From assembly GCA_902570715.1 (NCBI GenBank), contig CACFZB010000006.1, positions 1-34,463 on the forward strand: DNA of 34,463 nucleotides, in the 5' to 3' direction. The notes under the pieces are model-generated. The model worked only from the letters and a program-made list of their open reading frames with translations. It was not told the origin of the DNA and made no database searches. Of the stretch, positions 15,556-24,148 are shown one piece after another (the stretch's first letter is position 1; the number at the start of each line of letters is the position of its first letter). The position numbers were made by a program, and so were the translations under genes. Origin of the DNA: an uncultured Pelagibacteraceae bacterium (GTDB lineage Bacteria; Pseudomonadota; Alphaproteobacteria; Pelagibacterales; Pelagibacteraceae).

Positions 15556-16668
15556 ATGAAAAAACTTAAAAATTTAATTATTTTTCATCCATATTCTGGA
15601 ATGGGTGGGGCTGACAGGTCTTTAGCAAGACTTATCAATAATTTAGATGAAAAAAAATACAAAATTCATTTTATCTCAATTTCAAAACCACTAATTAAAG
15701 GATTTATAAAAAAAAAAATTTTTTACTATAGAGTTAAGTCTAAAAGAACTATTCTATCAATTTTTGAAGTAAGAAATATTGTTAATAAAATTTTGGATAA
15801 AAAAAATAAAAATATTTTTATTTCTAACCAAAATTTTGCAAATATTGTTTCATTTTTTATACTTTTCAAATTAAAAAGGATTAAACATATTTTGATAGAA
15901 AGAAATAGTTTAAATGAGTTAGATAATTCCTATAATTTTTTAGATTATCTAAAAAAAAAGACAATTAAATTTTTAGTACGTACCACTTATAAATATTCTG
16001 ATATTGTAATCTGTATTTCAAATGATTTGAGAAAAGAAATAAAAAATTTTACAAAATCTAAAACTTTTACTATATACAACCCATCCTTGGATCAATCTAT
16101 CTATAAAACTAAAAGTTATAAAGAAAAAATAAAAATACCTAAAAATCTTATTTTAAATATTGCAAGATTAGAAAAACAAAAAGATCAATATACCTTAATT
16201 AAAGCATTTAAAAAGTTGAATAACAAAAAAAATTTCAAACTTTTTATTGTTGGTTATGGATCACAATATCATAGACTAATAGAACAAATCAAAAAATATA
16301 AACTTGAGAATGAAATTAAAATTTTTACAAAATTTAAAAATCCAAATTTCATAATTAAAAAAGCAAAACTTTTTATTTTAAGCTCCAGATATGAGGGATT
16401 TGGAAACGTATTAATTGAGGCCGGAAAAAATAAAATTCCAATCATATCTTCTAATTGTCCCCATGGACCCAATGAAATACTTAATAATGGAAAATTTGGT
16501 GATTTATTTCAAGTTAGAAATTCTAATCATTTAAGTTCAAAGTTACAAAATTTTTTAGATAACCCAAAAAAATTAAAAATAAAATCAGATTTATTTTTTA
16601 AAAGCTTAAAAAGATTTGATACAAAAAAAATAATAAAAAAATATGAACATATTTTTGAAAATATATAA
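15556..16668 (+). CDS. GT4 family glycosyltransferase
   Basis: 370 residues with a GT-B fold. The N-terminal glycine-rich acceptor loop reads GMGGADRSLARL (15-26), a usual GT4 feature. The C-terminal donor domain has LNIARLEKQKDQYTLIKAF and the EX7E motif within SSRYEGFGNVLIEAG, followed by SSNCPHGPNEIL, a signature shared with WaaG-like and amylovoran-type transferases. It is retaining, and probably adds a hexose or similar sugar to the glycan on the cytoplasmic side. It is one of only six plus-strand genes in the window, starting 44 bp from the divergent GT2 and ending 4 bp from the convergent GT4 at 16673. This isolation suggests independent transcription or insertion as a single gene. Specificity is not deducible. 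Confidence 0.92.
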   Translation: MKKLKNLIIFHPYSGMGGADRSLARLINNLDEKKYKIHFISISKPLIKGFIKKKIFYYRVKSKRTILSIFEVRNIVNKILDKKNKNIFISNQNFANIVSFFILFKLKRIKHILIERNSLNELDNSYNFLDYLKKKTIKFLVRTTYKYSDIVICISNDLRKEIKNFTKSKTFTIYNPSLDQSIYKTKSYKEKIKIPKNLILNIARLEKQKDQYTLIKAFKKLNNKKNFKLFIVGYGSQYHRLIEQIKKYKLENEIKIFTKFKNPNFIIKKAKLFILSSRYEGFGNVLIEAGKNKIPIISSNCPHGPNEILNNGKFGDLFQVRNSNHLSSKLQNFLDNPKKLKIKSDLFFKSLKRFDTKKIIKKYEHIFENI

Positions 16669-16672
16669 AAAC

Positions 16673-17791
16673 CTATTTAAATATTAATTTCATTTTTTTG
16701 TAATGCTCTTCTGAAGAATATAAATAAGATTTATTTTTAGAAAAAGAAATTATATCATTTTTATCTTTGTCATTAAGATTTAACATTTTATCGAAATTTT
16801 CCAAAAAACTTTCAATATTATTTGACTCATATAAAAGCCCAGCTTTATTATTTTCTATGAACTCTCTAGGGCCATTAGGACAATCACTAGATAGAATAAA
16901 TGTTTCATTCATAGCTGCTTCGATAAGTACAAAACCCGGATCCTCCCATAAAGAGGACAAAATAAAACATTTAGACTCTTTAAAATAATCATTTACGTTA
17001 TCTTTGTGTCCAATTAGATAAACGCTATTTTCTAGTTTAAGTTTTGAAACCAAATTTTCTAGATCATTTCTTTGCTCTCCATCTCCGAGAATATTCAATT
17101 TATAGGTTCCGGGATATTTTTTTTCTATGTAAGAGAAACAATTAATTAAAAAATTAAAATTTTTTTGTTTTGTTAATCTTCCAATTGCCAAGAGATTATT
17201 AGATTTTTTCCCACTATTATTTTTAATTTCCTCGAGATTAAATACAGGATCCTCGATTCTGTGAATACCATTTTCTTTAAAAATTTTTTTTTCCTGTAAT
17301 AATTTTTTTGTTAAATCTGTTGGACAAATTATAGCAAAAAGTTTCTTTGAAAACATTTTCCATAAAAAATGCCTTAAAAAATGAAGCTTTGGATATCCTG
17401 AAATTCTAATAATAAATTTTATCTTAAAGAAATGACTTAAAATCATAATCATTAAGGTATTTAAATGTGCAATAAAATAATTAGGTTTTACTTTTACTAG
17501 AGTAAAGATTAATGGTAGCAAAGTCACAAAAGATATGATGATTAAACTTAGCCTACTTTGTAAATAACCATTTTTAGGTAGATAATTGTGCAAATTAAAA
17601 CTTATCAAATTAATGATTTTTAAATTTTTACTCTCAATTTCATTTTTATAATCATTCCATTCCCCCACCGAATTAATAATATAAACTTCAGATAAATGAT
17701 CTTTTTTTTTTAAAATTGAAGCAGAATTAATTACAGATTTTATTGTTGCAATTTTAGTAAGAAATGGGGACCAATAAAATATTTTTTTCAT
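16673..17791 (-). CDS. GT4 family glycosyltransferase
   Basis: 372 residues, GT-B fold. The N-terminal half contains a hydrophobic stretch (about 81-102) likely to sit on the membrane and RISGYPKLHF. The donor half contains LLAIGRLTKQKNFNFLINCF, NILGDGEQRNDLE and the EX7E motif in SSLWEDPGFVLIEAAM, then SSDCPNGPREFI. The first Glu is followed by Asp-Pro-Gly rather than Gly-Phe-Gly, a tolerated variation. It is convergent with the GT4 at 15556 and divergent, by 94 bp, from asnB, so it is probably transcribed alone. The 94-bp gap is nearly pure A/T. It should add one sugar of the glycan; donor unknown. Confidence 0.92.
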   Translation of the reverse strand: MKKIFYWSPFLTKIATIKSVINSASILKKKDHLSEVYIINSVGEWNDYKNEIESKNLKIINLISFNLHNYLPKNGYLQSRLSLIIISFVTLLPLIFTLVKVKPNYFIAHLNTLMIMILSHFFKIKFIIRISGYPKLHFLRHFLWKMFSKKLFAIICPTDLTKKLLQEKKIFKENGIHRIEDPVFNLEEIKNNSGKKSNNLLAIGRLTKQKNFNFLINCFSYIEKKYPGTYKLNILGDGEQRNDLENLVSKLKLENSVYLIGHKDNVNDYFKESKCFILSSLWEDPGFVLIEAAMNETFILSSDCPNGPREFIENNKAGLLYESNNIESFLENFDKMLNLNDKDKNDIISFSKNKSYLYSSEEHYKKMKLIFK

Positions 17792-17885
17792 TAAAAAAAT
17801 GCTATTAACAATTACTATTCTTATATCTTTTATTTTAAAAATAAATATTAATAATATGTTCTGTAATTAAATTACAAATTTTAAA

Positions 17886-19682
17886 ATGTGTGGATTTTTA
17901 GGATATATAGTTGAAAAAAATAGTCATAAATCTGGACTGGATCAAAAATTTGATTTTTATCAAAAAAAAATGAATCATAGAGGACCAGATTTTCAAACTA
18001 AAATAAAGTTTGAAGAAAATGATACGATTGCTTGTTTTGGTTTTAATAGATTGTCAATTCAAGATTTAAATACAAATGCTAATAGGATTTTTAGAAATGA
18101 TGACTACCTTCTTTTATTTAATGGAGAAATCTATAATAAGCTAAATTTAATTCAAAAATATTTAATTAATCAAAAATTTGATACTCAAAGTGATACTGAA
18201 GTTTTATTTAAATTGTTAACAAAATTTGGAACAAAAATTATCAAAGAAATAGAGGGTATTTTTTCAATAATATTTTACGATATTAATAGTTCTAATTTAT
18301 ATATGATAAGAGATTATACTGGAACAAAACCTCTTTATTACTTTAATGATGAAAAAAATTTATATTTCGCATCTGAGGCATGGTTTTTGTATTCATTATC
18401 TAAAAAAAAATTGAATTTTGAATGTTTAAATTTTTATTTTAGATATGGTTTTTCACCCAATTCAAAGACTCTTATAAATAATGTTTTAAAAGTTAAGCCA
18501 AATACTATTTTAAAATTCAATATAAAAAAAAATCAAATTTTAGATTATAAGATAATTGATTTTTCAAAAAAAAATAATTTTTTAAAAGAAAATAATTCAT
18601 CTTTAAGAAAAGACTTAAGTAAATCAATAGAAAAAAATTTAATAGGTGACCGAAAAATTGGAGTATTTCTCTCGGGGGGAATAGACTCAACTATTATTTC
18701 GTTAACCACAAGAAAAATTAATGAAAAAATTGAAGCGTACACATCTATTTATGAAGATAATGAACTTGAAAAAGATATAGATTATGGATACACAAAAAGG
18801 ATCTGCGATCAATTTAATATCAAATTGAATTTAGCTACAATTACAAAAAAAGAAATTTTTAATGGAGATTTATTAAATAGGATTTCATCTTTTTTTGATG
18901 AGCCAGTAGCAAACTTAAATATAATTTCATCCTATAAACAATCTAAACTTGCTAATCAAAATGATCTTTCTGTTATTATTACAGGAGACGGTGCAGATGA
19001 AATTTTTGGAGGTTATAGAAAATATCAAACTTTAGAAATTTCCCGTAAACTAAAATACTTATCTTTTTTAAATAAAAAGATTAAAAGTTACACAATAAAA
19101 AATGATAAAATTCCTTATTTATTTTTTAAAAAAAATGATAATGAAAATTATAAGTATATATTCAAAAACGACTTTTTTAATTCTATTATACAAATTAAAA
19201 ATCATCTTTTTGAAAATTACAATGAAGACAATCTTACAAAATTAAATAAATTTGATTTTTATAATTGGCTACCTGATGAGCATAATCTTAAACTTGATCG
19301 ATGCACAATGGCCAATTCGGTTGAGGGAAGAGTACCATTTCAAGATTTAACAATTTTAAAATATTTTAATCCAGAAAAAATAAAAAATAAAATAAACTTG
19401 AATAAAAATAAACTAGAGTTAAGAGAGGCATTTAGCGATTTACCTAATTATATTTTGAATAGAAAAAAAAGAGGTTGGTTTTTAGATGACAAAAAAATAC
19501 TAAAACATTTTTTGCAAAAAAATGCTTATGATCTTTTCAAGACAAATTCTGGGGAGGAAAAAATATTTAATGAAGAAAATCTTTTAAATTCAATAAATCA
19601 AGATAACAAATTGCTAAATAAGTTTAGTCTTACTACAATAGTAATGTTCAAACTGTGGTACAGACAAGTGATGGATTGTTAA
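17886..19682 (+). CDS. asnB: Asparagine synthetase B-like glutamine amidotransferase
   Basis: 598 residues in two domains. An N-terminal Ntn-type glutaminase begins MCGFLGY with nucleophile Cys2 and includes HRGPD (31-35), LFNGEIYN (77-84) and DTEVLF. A C-terminal synthetase domain has the ATP-pyrophosphatase loop SGGIDS (263-268), TGDGADEIFGGY and EGRVPFQD. Glutamine-derived ammonia is passed to a carboxylate activated as acyl-AMP. In housekeeping form this makes asparagine. In surface-glycan islands such enzymes (for example WbpS of Pseudomonas O-antigen loci) are thought to amidate uronic-acid sugars. A UDP-glucuronate-epimerase-like gene lies nearby at 21173, which favours the glycan role here. 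It is an isolated plus-strand gene, 94 bp from its divergent neighbour and 2 bp from the convergent GT4. All catalytic motifs are intact. Confidence 0.93.
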   Translation: MCGFLGYIVEKNSHKSGLDQKFDFYQKKMNHRGPDFQTKIKFEENDTIACFGFNRLSIQDLNTNANRIFRNDDYLLLFNGEIYNKLNLIQKYLINQKFDTQSDTEVLFKLLTKFGTKIIKEIEGIFSIIFYDINSSNLYMIRDYTGTKPLYYFNDEKNLYFASEAWFLYSLSKKKLNFECLNFYFRYGFSPNSKTLINNVLKVKPNTILKFNIKKNQILDYKIIDFSKKNNFLKENNSSLRKDLSKSIEKNLIGDRKIGVFLSGGIDSTIISLTTRKINEKIEAYTSIYEDNELEKDIDYGYTKRICDQFNIKLNLATITKKEIFNGDLLNRISSFFDEPVANLNIISSYKQSKLANQNDLSVIITGDGADEIFGGYRKYQTLEISRKLKYLSFLNKKIKSYTIKNDKIPYLFFKKNDNENYKYIFKNDFFNSIIQIKNHLFENYNEDNLTKLNKFDFYNWLPDEHNLKLDRCTMANSVEGRVPFQDLTILKYFNPEKIKNKINLNKNKLELREAFSDLPNYILNRKKRGWFLDDKKILKHFLQKNAYDLFKTNSGEEKIFNEENLLNSINQDNKLLNKFSLTTIVMFKLWYRQVMDC

Positions 19683-19684
19683 AT

Positions 19685-20803
19685 TTAATTACTAAATTCT
19701 TTAAAATATTTATCTTCAATTTTTTTTACTCTTAAATCCCAGGTAAATTTTTTTGCAGTTTTTTTAGCATTAATCTTTAACTTTTTATTTTTGATTAAAT
19801 TATTAAACGCATAATAAATTTTTTTTTTCCATTCTTTTAAATTCTCAGGGTCAACTAAAATACAATTATAACGATCTACCAAAATATGATTATAAATTTT
19901 AAGTTTTGAGGCAATTATTATTTTGCCGCTTGCTAAATAGTCAAACATTTTCATTGGTGAAGTAGAATTTGAAATATCAATATTTCCTCGACCAAAATTT
20001 TTTTTTTGAAGTGGCATTAGTACTACCTCATATTGGTTTAATAAATCTGGAATTTTGGAATAATTTATAAAATCAAAGATCTTTAAATTTTTTAAATAAG
20101 TTTTTTTAATATTCTCAGGTAAAAATTTTTTGTCACCGTAAACGTGAAATTTAATTTCTGGACATAGTTCTGCCAATTCAATCAACTGCTCTAAACCTTT
20201 TCCTTTATGAAAGCTTCCAACATAAAGACATGTTAATTTAAACTTTTTATTTTTATTTTTAAATTTTTCAAATTGCTCAACATCAACTGCATCATCTAAA
20301 ATTAAAGCCTGCTTTAAATTTAGTAATTTTTTTAAATTTCGGTTTATGATTATGAATTTTATATTATCAAAATATTTAAATATTCTTATTAGATTATAAA
20401 AAAACTTAGAAAATCCCTTTAATTCATGATGCAATTCAAGAATATTTTTAAAATCAAACAGAGATAGGGATAAACTTGAAATAATAGATCTTGAAAAGAT
20501 AATTTTTTTTTGATTTTTATATTTTTTATTATTTAAGAAAAAAAACAACCTTATGATAAAAATAAATTTATTAATAAAATTTAAATTTTTTTTCTTTTTA
20601 AATGTTGATAAAACATGAAACTTATTTTTGATGTTGTATACATTTTTTAAACCGCTAAAATTTATTGAAGAGTACGGTGTAACCAAAATTACATTATACT
20701 TTTTTGATAATTTATCACACATCTTAGCTACATGAATTGAATATGCTGAGGTCGATGGAAAGTCACATTCACAAATATAAAACAAAAGTTTTTTTCTGAT
20801 CAT
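19685..20803 (-). CDS. GT4-like family glycosyltransferase
   Basis: 372 residues with GT-B fold features: an N-terminal acceptor loop with DFPSTSAYSIHVAKM (14-28), a donor-domain start TCLYVGSFHKGKGLEQLIEL, HVYGDKK, and the block SPMKMFDYLASGKIIIASKL that replaces the classic EX7E, as in many GT4 members where the first Glu is substituted. Basic hydrophobic stretches in residues 70-145 suggest contact with the membrane. It is read 13 bp after the HAD phosphatase gene and forms the end of a three-gene minus-strand group (epimerase, phosphatase, transferase). It could thus use the uronic-acid sugar made by the epimerase, which is an inference from position only. Confidence 0.88.
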   Translation of the reverse strand: MIRKKLLFYICECDFPSTSAYSIHVAKMCDKLSKKYNVILVTPYSSINFSGLKNVYNIKNKFHVLSTFKKKKNLNFINKFIFIIRLFFFLNNKKYKNQKKIIFSRSIISSLSLSLFDFKNILELHHELKGFSKFFYNLIRIFKYFDNIKFIIINRNLKKLLNLKQALILDDAVDVEQFEKFKNKNKKFKLTCLYVGSFHKGKGLEQLIELAELCPEIKFHVYGDKKFLPENIKKTYLKNLKIFDFINYSKIPDLLNQYEVVLMPLQKKNFGRGNIDISNSTSPMKMFDYLASGKIIIASKLKIYNHILVDRYNCILVDPENLKEWKKKIYYAFNNLIKNKKLKINAKKTAKKFTWDLRVKKIEDKYFKEFSN

Positions 20804-20816
20804 ATAAAAATAAAAT

Positions 20817-21176
20817 CTATTTATTTTTCGAATATTTCTTTAAAATTCTATCTGTTTTTAAATCCTTTATATTTAGCGATTTATCATCAACAAAATAATC
20901 ATAACTTGGTTTTCCCATGATTAATTCATCAAAATTTAATCCCCATTTTTTCAGCTGATTATAAGTTGTTTTAAAATATTTTTTTTTAACAATTTTGGAA
21001 TTTTCTAAATTTCTCCCCATATATCTACTTGTAAAAATTTTTATGTAATGACCATTTTCCTTGATAGAATTAATCATACTTATCAATTTTTTATTTGGTT
21101 TTGATTTTGAATAAAAGTTTTTTTTTGTTTTGCAAATAGTATTGTCTATATCAAAGATGAAAATTTTTTTTTTCAT
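20817..21176 (-). CDS. HAD-superfamily phosphatase, capsule-locus type
   Basis: A small HAD hydrolase of 119 residues. Motif I is FDIDNTI (8-14) with nucleophile Asp9 and acid Asp11, motif II is FTSR (48-51), and motif III plus IV read MGKPSYDYFVDD (87-98) with Lys89 and Asp97/Asp98. This is the compact, capless form often encoded in capsule and O-antigen loci and annotated as a capsular-polysaccharide phosphatase; its substrate, probably a sugar or sugar-alcohol phosphate, is not known. It overlaps the upstream epimerase gene by 4 bp (ATGA), so the two are translationally coupled and may act on connected sugars. It could also supply a dephosphorylation step for the NeuB or SIS pathway at 26757-28120. 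The length is normal for the type. Confidence 0.85.
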   Translation of the reverse strand: MKKKIFIFDIDNTICKTKKNFYSKSKPNKKLISMINSIKENGHYIKIFTSRYMGRNLENSKIVKKKYFKTTYNQLKKWGLNFDELIMGKPSYDYFVDDKSLNIKDLKTDRILKKYSKNK

Positions 21177-22147
21177 TTAAACAAATTTTGATTTTCTAAA
21201 AACCATTTGTATGTTTTATTAATACCACTTTTTATATCTATGAATGGATTTCTACCCTTTTTAAAATATTGATTTATTTTATTATTAGACCCATGAGTTT
21301 TATAAACTTCAGTATTAAAACTTTTAGTATAAATAATCTTTTTGTAATTTGTTAATAAAATTAAATGAGAAACAATCTTCCTTAAACTTTCACTTTTTCC
21401 TCTACAAATATTGAAAATATGATTACCTTTCTTAAATTTATTTATATTTTTTATTAGATTAAATGTCATTTCTATTGTGTCGTTGATATAGGTAAAATCA
21501 CGAAAGTGATTTCCTTTATTATAAACATAAATTTTTTTTTTGTGAATTACACTTTGTAAAAACTTTAAAATGAACATGTCTGGTCTTCCATACTCCCCAT
21601 AAACTGTGAAAAATCTTAAACCTACTGCTGTAATTCCGTAAAATTTAGCATATAGATTTGCAGTTTCTTCATTATTTTTTTTTGTCAAAGAATAAATATT
21701 ATTTGGTTGAAGTAAGTCTGATTCCTTTTTAGGAAAACTTTTACTATCACCATATACAGAACTTGATGAGGCATAAAAAAATTTAAGTTTTTTTTCTTTA
21801 ATAAAATCAATAATATTGGAAAATACTAATATATTATTTTTAACATATGTCTCTGGGTGTTTAAGGGAGTATCTTACCCCAGGTTGAGCTGCTAAATGAA
21901 TAACAAATTTATAATTGTATTTACTTAATAATTTAAAAGTTTTTTTTCTATCAGAAAGATCAATTTTTAAAAACTTAAAATTTTTTTTTTTCTTTAATAT
22001 ATTTAGTCTTCTATACTTTAGTTTAGGATTATAATAATTATTAACACTATCAACACCAATTAAGTTGTAGTTTTTTTTTAATAATTTTTCTGATAAATGA
22101 AAACCAATAAATCCAGCACAACCTGTCAAAAGTATGTATTTTTTCAT
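21173..22147 (-). CDS. NAD-dependent sugar epimerase, UDP-glucuronate 4-epimerase-like
   Basis: 324 residues of the extended SDR fold. It has GCAGFIGFHL (9-18), the start of the second strand GVDSVNNYYNPKLKYRRL (31-48) that is typical of UDP-glucuronate 4-epimerases, HLAAQPGVRYSLKHPETYV (84-102), SSSSVYG (127-133) and the YxxxK pair Tyr152/Lys156. The reaction would be UDP-glucuronate to UDP-galacturonate. The amino-sugar or neutral-sugar epimerase relatives are less likely because of the AQPGVRYS block. It heads a three-gene minus-strand unit, 46 bp from the divergent methyltransferase. No UDP-glucose dehydrogenase is encoded in the window, so UDP-glucuronate must come from elsewhere in the genome. 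The product could be amidated by the AsnB-like enzyme. Confidence 0.87.
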   Translation of the reverse strand: MKKYILLTGCAGFIGFHLSEKLLKKNYNLIGVDSVNNYYNPKLKYRRLNILKKKKNFKFLKIDLSDRKKTFKLLSKYNYKFVIHLAAQPGVRYSLKHPETYVKNNILVFSNIIDFIKEKKLKFFYASSSSVYGDSKSFPKKESDLLQPNNIYSLTKKNNEETANLYAKFYGITAVGLRFFTVYGEYGRPDMFILKFLQSVIHKKKIYVYNKGNHFRDFTYINDTIEMTFNLIKNINKFKKGNHIFNICRGKSESLRKIVSHLILLTNYKKIIYTKSFNTEVYKTHGSNNKINQYFKKGRNPFIDIKSGINKTYKWFLENQNLFK

Positions 22148-22193
22148 AACAAAGTTTATTTTATAATAATTTAATATAAACTATAAACTCATA

Positions 22194-22961
22194 ATGATTT
22201 TTGATAAAAAAAACAAAGAAAAAAAACAATTAATTCAATCAAATCAATATAACTTTCCTTATCATTATATTCCTGTAATTGATTCAGAGTTAAAAGATTT
22301 TAAATCATTCAAAAATTGGAATTTTTCACTTAGTTACTCGATTTCATATTTAAAAATTTTAGAATTGTTAAGCAAAAAAAATCCGAAAAAACATATTGAT
22401 ATAGGTTGCGGAGATGGAAGACTAATGAATGAACTTTCAACAAAACTTAGTCAAATAAGTTTTACTGGTTTAGATTATGATCAAAAATCTATTGATTGGG
22501 CTAATATGTTTAAAAATGAAAAAAATGTAAATTTTATATGTCTAGATATAGAAAATGTTGAAAAAAATATTTATAACTCAGCAAGCTTGATAGAGACCTT
22601 AGAACACATACCTTTAAACAAGGTTGAAAAATTTGTTAAAGATATTTCAAATATAATATTACCTGGTGGAGATTTGTACATAACTGTTCCCCATTCAAAC
22701 CAAAAAGTTAGTGAAAAACACTACCAACATTTTAATTTTGATACCTTAAAAAAACTTTTTAATGATGAATTTAATATTGTTTCAATAAAAGGTTTTGATA
22801 AATCAAGTTTTTTTCAAAAAATGATCAATAAATTTTTTAAAAACAGGCTATGGTTTTTTGAGATATATTCATTAAATAAAATTATTTTAAATAATAAATA
22901 TAAGTTTTTTGATAATGAAAATCATGTGCAGAGAATTTTTTTACATTTAACAAAGAAATAA
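22194..22961 (+). CDS. Class I SAM-dependent methyltransferase
   Basis: 255 residues. SAM motif I is HIDIGCGDGRL (67-77), the ribose-binding acidic strand end is TGLDYD, and motif IV is seen as SLIETLEHIPL, followed by GGDLYITVPHSN and a His-Phe-Asn block (HYQHFNF) typical of small-molecule and glycan-tailoring methyltransferases (Methyltransf_23/UbiG-like). The N-terminal 50 residues are lysine-rich and unassigned; the C-terminal 60 are variable. It is a plus-strand gene divergent from the epimerase by 46 bp and 82 bp ahead of the radical SAM gene, with which it may form an operon. The acceptor is probably a sugar of the surface glycan, but nothing in the sequence names it. Confidence 0.87.
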   Translation: MIFDKKNKEKKQLIQSNQYNFPYHYIPVIDSELKDFKSFKNWNFSLSYSISYLKILELLSKKNPKKHIDIGCGDGRLMNELSTKLSQISFTGLDYDQKSIDWANMFKNEKNVNFICLDIENVEKNIYNSASLIETLEHIPLNKVEKFVKDISNIILPGGDLYITVPHSNQKVSEKHYQHFNFDTLKKLFNDEFNIVSIKGFDKSSFFQKMINKFFKNRLWFFEIYSLNKIILNNKYKFFDNENHVQRIFLHLTKK

Positions 22962-23043
22962 GTTTATTATATTGTGTATCTAATTACTTTCAAAAGTTAT
23001 AGTACTTGTTTGTTTTTAATTTGATGTTATATAGTTAATTTTA

Positions 23044-24129
23044 ATGAAAAATAAATTAAACAGTGCTGTGGTAAAAACTGACAACGAAAAATTTGCTGAA
23101 AATTATAATGAAGAAAACGATGATGAGTTAAATGGTCTTTATTCACATTACGAAATAGTTAAAAAGAATATTAATGCTAATTACAGAAATTTACCTGAGT
23201 ACAAGTCTTATAGAAATTTGTGGAGAGAAACTGCAGTAAATCATATAAAAACAGAATTTCCACTACACCTTGATATTGAAATAACGTCATATTGCAATTT
23301 AGCTTGCCCAATGTGTCCACGAACTCATAGAGTTGAAATGGGTCAGTGGCAAAACAAAATGATGAAATTTGAAATTTTTAAAAAAATTATTGATGAAGGA
23401 TCTGCTAAAGGCTTAAAAGCTATTAACTTGAATAATTTTGGAGAATCTTTTTTTAATAAAAATTTAATCAAAATGATCAGCTATGCAAAATCTAAAGGTG
23501 TTTTAGATGTTATGCTTCACACTAACGGTACAGTCATGGATGAGAAGCTTGCTGAAGAAGTTATTAATTCTGGTTTAGATAGAATAATTTTTTCTTTAGA
23601 CTCTATTTCTAAAGAACTTTATGAAAAAATAAGAGTAAATGCTAAGTTTGAGGATACTGTTGAAAAAGTTAGACTTTTTCATAAGATTAAAAAAAAATTG
23701 AATGCTTATAAACCTGTCATAAGAGTAAGTATGGTTCGAATGAAAGAAAACGATCACGAAGCTAAAGAATTTGAAAATTTTTGGGGTCCTTATGCTGATG
23801 AAGTTACCTACACTGACTATAGGAACCAAGATGGATTAGATAAAGAGGATAGATACGCAAGATTAAAAAAAGAGAATAAATCATATTCCTGCCCTGCTTT
23901 ATGGCAAAGATTAACAATCAATGCGACTGGTGAGGTAACTGCATGTTGCAGAGATGCTGGTAAAAGATTGACACTAGGAAAAATGGGCAATGAAAGTTTA
24001 ACTGAGATTTGGAACGGAAAAAGTTTAGATGTAGCAAGAAATCTTCATGAAGCAAAAAAAGCATATGAAATTGATGCTTGTAATGGTTGTGATCATATCA
24101 GGGGACATATCTTACCTGAGGAAAATTAA
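23044..24129 (+). CDS. Radical SAM/SPASM-domain protein
   Basis: 361 residues. After an acidic N-terminal extension of about 75 residues, the radical-SAM cluster motif appears as YCNLACPMC with Cys84, Cys88 and Cys91, followed by a GE-like segment (NNFGES, 130-135) and the barrel strands. The C-terminal SPASM/twitch-type region has Cys283, Cys301-Cys302, Cys346 and Cys349, in CPALW, GEVTACC and ACNGCDHI, enough for an auxiliary iron-sulfur cluster. Such proteins modify peptides or carry out sugar and other small-molecule chemistry, and no precursor peptide gene is visible beside it. I therefore favour a glycan-related or unassigned role. A weak TTGTTT-N18-TATAGT promoter-like pair ends 9 bp before the ATG, which lacks a Shine-Dalgarno; leaderless translation is possible but unproven. 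Confidence 0.9.
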   Translation: MKNKLNSAVVKTDNEKFAENYNEENDDELNGLYSHYEIVKKNINANYRNLPEYKSYRNLWRETAVNHIKTEFPLHLDIEITSYCNLACPMCPRTHRVEMGQWQNKMMKFEIFKKIIDEGSAKGLKAINLNNFGESFFNKNLIKMISYAKSKGVLDVMLHTNGTVMDEKLAEEVINSGLDRIIFSLDSISKELYEKIRVNAKFEDTVEKVRLFHKIKKKLNAYKPVIRVSMVRMKENDHEAKEFENFWGPYADEVTYTDYRNQDGLDKEDRYARLKKENKSYSCPALWQRLTINATGEVTACCRDAGKRLTLGKMGNESLTEIWNGKSLDVARNLHEAKKAYEIDACNGCDHIRGHILPEEN

Positions 24130-24148
24130 ATGATTTAATAAATAAACT

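Noticed and set aside
16269-18742. Short opposite-strand frames over the GT4 and asnB genes (16269-16472, 16767-16988, 18545-18742)
   Set aside because: They are shadows of well-supported genes in an AT-rich sequence; no motif, no start signal.
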